From assembly GCA_046759305.1 (NCBI GenBank), contig JBHIBY010000069.1, positions 1 through 12,451 on the forward strand: a stretch of DNA of 12,451 bases, written 5' to 3'. This stretch comes from JADFRG01 sp046759305 (GTDB lineage: Bacteria > Chloroflexota > Anaerolineae > Anaerolineales > E44-bin32). Positions within the stretch are counted from its first letter, which is position 1, and each line of letters starts with the position of its first letter. Of this stretch, positions 6,720-12,451 are shown piece by piece. Both the position numbers and the translations under genes were made by a program. The notes below the pieces were generated by a model. The model did not search any database. It was not told where the DNA came from and saw only the letters and a list, made by a program, of their open reading frames with translations.

Positions 6720-6749
6720 ATTATAAGGATGGCGGAAACGAACTGTCAA
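6720..6749 (-). promoter_or_regulatory. Consensus sigma-70-type promoter of tRNA-Gly
   Basis: On the minus strand TTGACA (6749-6744) and TATAAT (6725-6720) are both perfect consensus hexamers with an 18-base spacer. Transcription would start near 6713, leaving a leader of about 50 bases before the mature tRNA. This is the clearest promoter in the window. Confidence 0.8.
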
Positions 6750-6788
6750 GTCAACCTCCCTGCGGTCGGCGCGTGCACTGAGGCGGGA

Positions 6789-6964
6789 GAAGCCCTCACC
6801 TAAATATGGCCTTCCGGCCAGCGCTAGAGGTTCAGCAATAGGGGTTGAGACCGTTGATGAAATGTGGCTTGCCGGCCAGCGCCAGCCGTCTCGCGAAAGG
6901 GGAGGAGGCCCTTGCTTATATGTGGACTGTCGGTAAGCGCTTTAGCGTGCGAAGCGGAGCTAGC
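6789..6964. repeat. Degenerate 58-bp tandem repeat, about three units
   Basis: Three units with the same spacing align without gaps. TGG is found at 6807, 6865 and 6923, each followed by a related block (CCTTCCGGCCAGCGCTAG, CTTGCCGGCCAGCGCCAG, ACTGTCGGTAAGCGCTTT) and preceded by an AT-rich step. By eye about 60-70 percent of positions agree between neighbours. Units one and two contain GGCC/GGCC inverted arms. It fills most of the 307-base gap between the tRNA (6662) and the end of cinA (6970), and lies downstream of cinA on its strand. No gene is seen here. Confidence 0.5.
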
Positions 6965-6969
6965 GGCCC

Positions 6970-8124
6970 TCATTTAGGTTCAACCCGACGCCGAACGGCC
7001 TCCAATGCTAGGCTGATCGCCCATCGAGTGGCGTATGGGGCCGCTCCTCCAAAGGATCGTTCGAGTTGCCAGTCGCCGTCAGGGGATTTATAGATTGCCT
7101 GGATATCTACGCTCTCTTCACTCGCCTTCACACGCAGCCCCAGGCCAGCGGAAGCCTCTAGCCTCTCCATCACACGAACGAGCTCTACTTCCATCTCAGC
7201 GCCTGGGATCTGCTCCGTTAGGTGCTCGCCACCCGCGTAGGTATGCTCGAATCCTGCCAGCGCTTCCTCCAATGCACCTCCGGTACCGATTTCGATCGTA
7301 GCTAAACGTAAACCCGCTGCGTCAATCTGAGTCATAGCGGCAGATTCAAGCGTTTCATCGTCAGTTCCGTATATGCGATCACCCAGGCGCTGCTGCAGTG
7401 TGCCTTCGATTCCCCATAGCATCTCGTCCGCCTCAGACTCTGTCCCAGCCTTTGCCGTGATGCGAATGTCAACCCGGCCCGGGTGAGCCGCCAATCCCAC
7501 GGTAGGGTTGGTCATGTGCTCCAGATCTTGAATGCGCTCATCCAGCCATGATTCACCGATCCCCGCCGTACGCACAGTGCGCGACTTGATGACCGCGGGA
7601 GTCTCAAGACGGGCGCGCAGATAGGGGAGGACCTCGTGCTCCAGTAGATGCTCGAGCTCGGCCGGGACTCCTGGAAGTGCAATCACTGCTTTTCCGTCTT
7701 GCTCGGCAATAAACGCCGGTGCGGTGCCGACCGGATTTTCGATTCCTATCGAGCCCTCTGGCAATGTGGCTTGTCGTCGATTGTTTTCTGTAGGATCCCG
7801 CCCGAACGCTTTGAAACGCTGAACGATCTGTTCCCACAATTCGTCGCGGAACTCAAGCTTGAGATCCAGCGCTTGCGCCACGGCTTCACGCGTCACATCA
7901 TCGACTGTGGGTCCAAGACCGCCGGCTGTAATCAGTATCTCGGATCGCTCAAGCGCTTCTGCTACAGCCTGCGCGATACGATCCGGATTATCTCCAACGG
8001 TGCCAGTCCGAAATAGATCGAACCCATTCTCCCGCAGCGCAATAGCGATTAAGCGAGTGTTCGTATCGACGATCTCGCCCAGGAGCAACTCGGTTCCAAT
8101 GGTGAGAATCTCGGCACGCGTCAT
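6970..8124 (-). CDS. cinA: CinA-family protein with a degenerate C-terminal NMN-deamidase domain
   Basis: Residues 1-170 form the MoaB/Mog-like molybdopterin-binding fold (COG1058; in characterised CinA proteins an ADP-ribose pyrophosphatase). The evidence is AEILTIGTELLLGEIVDTN at 4-22, TAGGLGPTVDDVTR at 66-79 and ALPGVPAELEHL at 149-160. A KH-like linker follows (to about 255). The C-terminal part, from about 258, aligns with the PncC domain that deamidates nicotinamide mononucleotide, but where functional members read AESCTGG with the catalytic serine, this one has IEIGTGG (277-283). Deamidase activity is therefore probably lost. At 384 residues it is somewhat shorter than usual two-domain CinA proteins (about 410-420). 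Start ATG 8124 has no clear Shine-Dalgarno sequence; CTAATACAAC precedes it. The gene is monocistronic, between two repeat arrays. Confidence 0.88.
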   Translation of the reverse strand: MTRAEILTIGTELLLGEIVDTNTRLIAIALRENGFDLFRTGTVGDNPDRIAQAVAEALERSEILITAGGLGPTVDDVTREAVAQALDLKLEFRDELWEQIVQRFKAFGRDPTENNRRQATLPEGSIGIENPVGTAPAFIAEQDGKAVIALPGVPAELEHLLEHEVLPYLRARLETPAVIKSRTVRTAGIGESWLDERIQDLEHMTNPTVGLAAHPGRVDIRITAKAGTESEADEMLWGIEGTLQQRLGDRIYGTDDETLESAAMTQIDAAGLRLATIEIGTGGALEEALAGFEHTYAGGEHLTEQIPGAEMEVELVRVMERLEASAGLGLRVKASEESVDIQAIYKSPDGDWQLERSFGGAAPYATRWAISLALEAVRRRVEPK

Positions 8125-8160
8125 GTTGTATTAGGTCGCTGGGTGCACCGATTCAGCATG

Positions 8161-8211
8161 GGGAAGATCTCCCAATGCTTGCGCATAGCCATAATAGCAT
8201 TTGGGCAAATG
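8161..8211 (-). promoter_or_regulatory. Candidate cinA promoter with a palindromic operator
   Basis: A perfect palindrome CATTTG-GG-CAAATG (8198-8211) lies one base upstream, on the minus strand, of TATTAT (8196-8191), a plausible -10 hexamer without a good -35. A second smaller inverted repeat, GGGA-5-TCCC, is at 8161-8173. Start of transcription would be near 8184, about 60 bases before cinA. This fits a repressor or activator site but is motif-only. Confidence 0.35.
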
Positions 8212-8226
8212 TGGCGTTCTCAAAGG

Positions 8227-8385
8227 GGTGGGAGCGGCGATTCGGATCGAATATGGGTGAGTGATGCGTAGTCCACAAAGGTGGAAGCGGTGATTCGGAT
8301 CGAATATGGGTGAGTGATGCGTAATCCACGAAGGTGGGAGCGGTGATTCGGATCGAATATGGGTGAGTGATACGCAGTCCACGTT
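8227..8385. repeat. 53-bp tandem repeat, three copies
   Basis: Three contiguous units begin at 8227, 8280 and 8333, each opening with GGTGG(G/A)AGCGG and containing GATTCGGATCGAATATGG and GGTGAGTGAT. They differ at about four to six of 53 positions pairwise. Each unit carries ATTCG-GAT-CGAAT, a five-pair inverted repeat. The period is not a multiple of three and successive copies are read in different frames, so the array is non-coding. It lies between the end of the DAO-family gene (8399) and the start of cinA (8124), both on the minus strand. Confidence 0.93.
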
Positions 8386-8398
8386 GAAGATGCTTTTT

Positions 8399-9553
8399 CT
8401 AGATTACGTTGTATTCCTGGATCGGTCGACCTTCTTCAAAGCGCGCCAGATCTAACATGGAGACGTCGACCGTCTTCGCTTGACCTTCCAATATGAATTC
8501 TGACATCAGCTTGCCCGCAACGGGTCCGTGCATGAATCCGTGCCCGGAGAATCCAGCGACAACCCAGAAGCCATCCACTCGAGTCGGTCCAAAAATCGGG
8601 TGGGCGTCTGGCGTGACCTCGTAAAGCCCTGCCCAACCCGACAGGCGTCCAGCGTTTTCGAGCAGGGGAAGGCGTGCCATTGCTGCTTCCAGCGCGTTGG
8701 CTTCCCATTCAACGTCCAATCCTTGATCGAACCCTGGTTCCTGCTGCGGATTGGACATACCTGTGAGCAGACCTTCACCCTCGCGATGGAAATACAGCGA
8801 CTGCGCGAAGTCGATCACGAATGGAAAATCAACCGGGATCTCGGGCAGTGGGGTGGTAGTGACCATTTGTCGACGAATGGGCTGAATCGGAATGTCGATT
8901 CCAGCCAAATTGCCAACCTCACCTGCCCATGGGCCTGCTGCGTTAACAACATGCTCGCATGCGACGAGGCCCAAATCGGTCTGCACTCCCGTAACGCGCC
9001 CATTTTCGAGTTCGATCTCTTGCGCTTCAATTTGCATCATCACGGTGGCGCCGAGGTCCCGGGCCCGATCGAGATAACCCATGTTGACGCTACTAGGATC
9101 TGCAAGTCCATCCTTGCGGTTGAAGGAGGCCGCGAGCGCGTCCTCAAACTGCATCATCGGTAACCGCCGGCGTACTTCATCCCCATCCAGCCAGTCGGTC
9201 TTCACACCGAGGTCGTGCTGCAGGTGGACGCTGGCCTCAAACGCATCCACATCAGAGGGCACCGTGAGCACAATGAAGTAGCCGCACTTGCGATAAAGCG
9301 GATCGATCCCGATTTCATCTTTGAAGCGCTCCAGCATGGGGAGGCTGACTTTCGAAAGCTCAATGTTGACTTCGGTCGCAAACTGATAGCGCACACCTCC
9401 GGCGCAGCGGCTGGTGGCGCTGTCCTCCAGATGCGCAGTTCGTTCCAAAAGCAGCACGTCCTCAGCCCCGGCTTCTGCCAGGTTGTAGGCAGTGCTCGCG
9501 CCCATCACACCACCACCGATGATAACGATCTGTGCGGTTTTCGGAAGCTCCAT
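8399..9553 (-). CDS. DAO-family FAD-dependent oxidoreductase (sarcosine/glycine oxidase-like)
   Basis: The 384-residue protein has the N-terminal FAD fold IVIIGGGVMGASTAYNLAE (9-27), the ribose-binding acid in LLLER (33-37) and the SRCAGGVRYQF stretch (48-58) typical of sarcosine-oxidase-beta-like and dimethylglycine-oxidase-like enzymes. HVVNAAGPWAGEV lies mid-protein, and GFWVVAGFSGHGFMHGP near the C-terminus closes over the flavin. The family oxidises secondary or primary amino acids to imines. It is expected in the cytoplasm; no signal peptide is present. The start ATG 9553 is one base after the TGA of the upstream OCD-family gene (TGAGATG), so the two are translationally coupled. The partner makes an amino/imino-acid substrate likely (for example N-alkyl glycine, proline or hydroxyproline), but the sequence does not decide which. 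Confidence 0.85.
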   Translation of the reverse strand: MELPKTAQIVIIGGGVMGASTAYNLAEAGAEDVLLLERTAHLEDSATSRCAGGVRYQFATEVNIELSKVSLPMLERFKDEIGIDPLYRKCGYFIVLTVPSDVDAFEASVHLQHDLGVKTDWLDGDEVRRRLPMMQFEDALAASFNRKDGLADPSSVNMGYLDRARDLGATVMMQIEAQEIELENGRVTGVQTDLGLVACEHVVNAAGPWAGEVGNLAGIDIPIQPIRRQMVTTTPLPEIPVDFPFVIDFAQSLYFHREGEGLLTGMSNPQQEPGFDQGLDVEWEANALEAAMARLPLLENAGRLSGWAGLYEVTPDAHPIFGPTRVDGFWVVAGFSGHGFMHGPVAGKLMSEFILEGQAKTVDVSMLDLARFEEGRPIQEYNVI

Positions 9554-9554
9554 C

Positions 9555-10544
9555 TCAGAGATCTACAACCTGTCCCAGCCCCAGCCGCTCGGCGTTCTTC
9601 AAGGCCAAGCCGGCCGCGGCCACGTCCTGGACGGCGACCCCCACTGACTTATAAAAGGTAATCTGATCAAAGTCGGTTCGCCCAGGCCGAGAACCATTTA
9701 CGATCTCACCTAACTCGGCGTGAATGTGATCCTTCGAAATGCGGCCTTCCTCGATAGGGATGATCAAATCGCCCGTTTCCGCGAGAACCGCCTCACGCGA
9801 GTCGACCACCACCAGCGAGCGCTCAACCATTGCGCTGTCCACCTCCTGCATGGTCGGTGTGAAGGATCCGATTGCGTTGACGTGCGTGCCCGGTTGGATC
9901 TCCGAACCATTGAATACCGGCCATTTGGAGGTGGTAGCGGTACAGACCACATCTGCCTTGGCAATAGCATTCGAGGCCGAATCGGCGACATCAATTGAAG
10001 ATGGTGTCCAGGGTTGAGACGCAGCCTCCGCAAGGAAAACCTGTGATCGGTCTGGCTCAAGACTGAAGATTGAAACTGACTCGATTTCGCGCACTGAGCA
10101 AACCGCCTCCAATTGCGTGCGTGCTTGAACGCCCGCCCCAAAGATCGCTAGCCGTTTAGCATCCGGTTTCGCAAGGAGGTCTGTGGCCGCACCGGAACCC
10201 GCTCCTGTTCGGATCGCGGTCAAAATTCCACCCTCGATCACCGCGATGGGTTGCCCGGTCTCTGGATCGAGCGCCACCACAAGCGCATGAATGGTTGGCA
10301 GGCCGCGCCTCAGGTTTTCGGGGAATACAGATACGACCTTGAGCGCCAATTCATCGGTCCCGGATAACAGCGCGGGCATTAATAGAGTGACACCTTTACG
10401 ATCTGCTACATCAATGCGGCTGCGGAGCGGGACGGTCGCATCCCCAGCCGATAGCTGACCAAAGGCTAGCTTCATTGCCTCGATGGTCTCTCGCATGGGC
10501 AGGGCGAGGCGAACTTCCTCTGTCGTCAAGATTCGAATCTGCAA
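9555..10544 (-). CDS. Ornithine cyclodeaminase / mu-crystallin family protein
   Basis: The 329-residue protein has the family's NAD(P)-binding Rossmann motif LAIFGAGVQARTQLEA (132-147), the substrate-binding lysine in LALKVVS (66-72) and arginine in TAIRTGAGSGAATDLLA (109-125), plus the C-terminal VQDVAAAGLAL. The loop that carries the catalytic aspartate in true ornithine cyclodeaminase (G-G-D-x-P-G-K) reads AIGSFTPTMQEVD here, so cyclodeaminase activity is unlikely. Imino-acid reductases, alanine dehydrogenases and N-alkyl-amino-acid dehydrogenases of this family are better comparisons. The start is TTG at 10544, the only start codon after an in-frame TAG upstream; GGCGG lies about ten bases before it. 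It is the first gene of a two-gene operon with the DAO-family oxidoreductase. The 176 bases upstream hold no promoter I can defend. Confidence 0.85.
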   Translation of the reverse strand: MQIRILTTEEVRLALPMRETIEAMKLAFGQLSAGDATVPLRSRIDVADRKGVTLLMPALLSGTDELALKVVSVFPENLRRGLPTIHALVVALDPETGQPIAVIEGGILTAIRTGAGSGAATDLLAKPDAKRLAIFGAGVQARTQLEAVCSVREIESVSIFSLEPDRSQVFLAEAASQPWTPSSIDVADSASNAIAKADVVCTATTSKWPVFNGSEIQPGTHVNAIGSFTPTMQEVDSAMVERSLVVVDSREAVLAETGDLIIPIEEGRISKDHIHAELGEIVNGSRPGRTDFDQITFYKSVGVAVQDVAAAGLALKNAERLGLGQVVDL

Positions 10545-10720
10545 ATTAGGCTACCGCCTGGAACCCATTGCGCACATTTTTATGAAATCCTGAGTTGCAC
10601 AACTTGGATTGGAGCGTTCCGAGACATAATAGCTGTGAACTGTCTGCCCTGGCCACCATGCCAAGGAAAGACTATTGCTTCGATTGTACATTGTGAGGGC
10701 TCGATGCCGAGGCTGCGAGC

Positions 10721-12451
10721 TTAATGCGTGAGGCTGAGCGTGTAGTGCGCGGGCTGCCGAGTCTGACGAGTGGCTCCCATGACCAATAGCACGACCTCCT
10801 CCCCCGGGTCAAAGCTCAACCGTACACGGTTAGAAGCATCGGGTGTCAGGTGCTCAGTTGTCGGAGGATCGCCCGACTGTAGCAACGAAACGCGGAAATC
10901 TTGGGGAACCTTGTTGCTAATCCTGACGAAACCATCTCCGTGCCATCCGCCGGAGCCATCCTCGAAGCCCGAATAGTAATTCGTCTCGGCAATAGAGATG
11001 TCGTCGATGAAGAATCCTTCGCCGGTCCTGCTAGCGTCGGTTACGTACTCAAATCGTAAAGTCACGCGCTTCCCAGCAAATTGGGAGAGATCGACGGTCT
11101 GCCTGCTCCACTCATGCCGCCGATTAATCCCGGAGAATCCGAATCCGAACTGCATTCCGACGGTGTCGCCCGGCGGATTCCCCGAGGTCGTCTCCAGGAA
11201 GGACCATTGCTGCCCGTCCTCACTGGCCACCAAATAGACAAAATCGGCGTCCTTTTCTAATTCATACCAGGTCCAGAACTGGAGTGTGATCGGGCCTGCG
11301 ATCGCAGTAAAGTCAAATTGACGCGTCAGCTTCGTATCGACCAGGTCGCCTCGGTTGGACCAGAAAAAATACTGCCCCGAATGCGCCGCAGTCGGCAGTA
11401 GGTTCGTGGTTCGCCCACCGGAGAACTCCAAGATTCCGGCCTTATCACATTGAATTCGAATGTAGTCAAATCCATACTGACTTACCTTATGTTCAGTCGA
11501 ATTCTCTTTGCATCGGCCGGTGAACTCGGTAGCCGGTGGGCGAATAAGCTCTCTCCGATCGTCATAAGCATGGGCTCCGTACTCAAGTTGGAGATGATTC
11601 GCCAATCCCCAATCCAACACAAGGTCTTCAGTGGTCAAGACCCTGTTGCGGCTCGAGTCCCACAACTCCGCCTCGAGCAGCAGGGCATCCAGGGCTTCAA
11701 AACCATCGTCAGGATGGCGGGCAAGCGCGATCACAAATTCCGGCCCAAATCGGTCGTGGAGATAGTTGATGAGGAGGGAGGTGGCGCCGTAGTGACGTGC
11801 GAAATCTCCTTCTAGTGGCCAGGCGTTCAGCTGCAAATCTGGATTGGACAGATAGGCTGAAGCGTGCGACTCTCCATCGTGTCCAAGGAGCCGTTCTGCG
11901 TACTCCGAAAATCCTTCCTGGACCCAGACCGACTCGTTTGAGTCAAGTTCCCAGTGGATAAGATGTTGTAGCTCATGCGCTACTAACCGAGCGAGTCGAT
12001 CTTGATCCTCAACCAGCTCGACGTTGATCAAGATCATCCTACGTCCGTTTGATGTCTCGGAAATCTCCGAATGAAGCATGTCGCGCGGGGAGAAGTAACC
12101 TGCCACCCTGGCCCCCAATCTATCAGTAAACACAAGTTCGACTGGTGGCTCGTATGATTGAGCCTCGTATCCCAATAGAGACAAAACCTTCGGGTAGATG
12201 TCATGCTCAAGCGAATTGCCAAGCTTTCCAAGTTGTTCTTGTTCCAAATCCAAACCGTGCTGAACCCACATTCGGCCGTGAGCAGTAGTGAACTGAAGTG
12301 TGGTCTCGATCTGGAAGCGATCACCGTGCATGTCGCTCACCCAGAATAACTGGTGGGTACCGAGATCAGAGGTGGTGCGAGCGGGAGCAGGGAAAGCTGT
12401 GTCGATCCTGCTTTGGCCGCCTAATCGCACTGCCAGCTCCGCCAAATCCGC
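10721..12451 (-). CDS. Secreted HExxH zinc metallopeptidase, C-terminal part (immune-inhibitor-A-like; partial)
   Basis: The frame is open to the right edge, so the N-terminus and any signal peptide are missing. From the TTG at 12445, residue 157 onward reads HELQHLIHW, the HExxH zinc site, and WVQEGFSEYAE follows with a glutamate at 177 suited as third ligand (gluzincin spacing). Upstream, GTHQLFWVSD and the DIYPKVLSLLG block match the N-terminal catalytic region of a peptidase family frequent in Chloroflexota and often annotated as immune inhibitor A or peptidase MA-like. After about residue 320 the protein is beta-rich, with a MAM/jelly-roll-like module (QFWTWYELEKDADFVYLVAS, FFIDDISIAE) probably for substrate or surface binding. 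TAA at 10723-10721 ends it; no clear terminator follows. An extracellular location is inferred from the family and the C-terminal module. Confidence 0.8.
   Translation of the reverse strand, partial: ADLAELAVRLGGQSRIDTAFPAPARTTSDLGTHQLFWVSDMHGDRFQIETTLQFTTAHGRMWVQHGLDLEQEQLGKLGNSLEHDIYPKVLSLLGYEAQSYEPPVELVFTDRLGARVAGYFSPRDMLHSEISETSNGRRMILINVELVEDQDRLARLVAHELQHLIHWELDSNESVWVQEGFSEYAERLLGHDGESHASAYLSNPDLQLNAWPLEGDFARHYGATSLLINYLHDRFGPEFVIALARHPDDGFEALDALLLEAELWDSSRNRVLTTEDLVLDWGLANHLQLEYGAHAYDDRRELIRPPATEFTGRCKENSTEHKVSQYGFDYIRIQCDKAGILEFSGGRTTNLLPTAAHSGQYFFWSNRGDLVDTKLTRQFDFTAIAGPITLQFWTWYELEKDADFVYLVASEDGQQWSFLETTSGNPPGDTVGMQFGFGFSGINRRHEWSRQTVDLSQFAGKRVTLRFEYVTDASRTGEGFFIDDISIAETNYYSGFEDGSGGWHGDGFVRISNKVPQDFRVSLLQSGDPPTTEHLTPDASNRVRLSFDPGEEVVLLVMGATRQTRQPAHYTLSLTH

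Noticed and set aside
8115..8135. Leaderless cinA transcript from TAATAC just before the ATG
   Set aside because: No -35 element is found at the right distance (CTGAAT is poor); the TATTAT with an adjacent palindrome further upstream is at least as good, so I did not annotate it.
8131..8382. 83-codon minus-strand frame through the 53-bp repeats
   Set aside because: The repeat period is not a multiple of three, so each copy is read in a different frame; the frame is open only by chance and has no coding-like pattern.
8227..8385. Possible CRISPR array
   Set aside because: The units are contiguous without unique spacers, so it is a simple tandem repeat; no cas genes are present.
9215..9661. 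148-codon plus-strand frame across the DAO/OCD junction, and a 211-codon frame at 8528-9163
   Set aside because: Both are antisense shadows of the strongly supported DAO-family gene; their composition (His, Arg, Ser rich) is typical of antisense frames.
10699..10720. GCTCG-12-CGAGC hairpin just after the peptidase stop codon
   Set aside because: The stem has only five pairs, the loop is large and no T-run follows on the minus strand, so it does not qualify as a terminator.

Overview
The window looks like bacterial chromosome of moderate GC, most likely from the phylum Chloroflexota (Anaerolineae-like). This is inferred from gene families only: a short polytopic membrane protein with an N-terminus of the 'MDYGEVLRKTWDISWRNKG' type, a secreted HExxH peptidase with a C-terminal sugar/MAM-like beta region, a CinA with a decayed C-terminal domain, and a cNMP-binding domain fused to a SpoIIE-type phosphatase. 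There is no ribosomal RNA gene or other phylogenetic marker to confirm it. No phage, plasmid, IS or CRISPR features were seen.

Layout. 1-179 is the tail of a probably extracellular protein. 278-1540 (+) is a cNMP-domain/PP2C (RsbU-like) phosphatase. 1566-1745 (-) is a relic of the tail of a large LuxR/AfsR-like regulator. 1882-2817 (-) is a membrane protein with a terminator hairpin after it. 2899-4666 (-) is a decayed or recoded unit: a geranylgeranyl-reductase-like flavoprotein interrupted by one frameshift and one in-frame UGA, followed by a truncated cNMP-binding protein. A 400-bp divergent intergenic region with three successive palindromes, one very close to a CRP site, separates it from an intact paralogous flavoprotein at 5078-6349 (+). 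Then come tRNA-Gly(CCC) at 6591-6662 (-) with a consensus promoter, a degenerate 58-bp repeat, cinA at 6970-8124 (-), a 53-bp x 3 tandem repeat at 8227-8385, a two-gene operon (ornithine cyclodeaminase/mu-crystallin family gene followed by a DAO-family FAD oxidoreductase, 10544-8399, -), and the C-terminal part of a secreted zinc metallopeptidase running off the right edge.

How the parts relate. The phosphatase probably senses a cyclic nucleotide and dephosphorylates an anti-sigma-factor antagonist encoded elsewhere. The two divergent flavoproteins, the cNMP-domain remnant and the CRP-like palindrome between them suggest a former cNMP-linked flavoprotein module, one arm of which is now broken. 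The OCD/DAO pair is translationally coupled (the stop of one and the start of the next are one base apart) and probably acts on one amino- or imino-acid pathway. The most interesting region is 2900-5080: either a recent pseudogenisation or an unusually recoded gene, beside a compact operator cluster.
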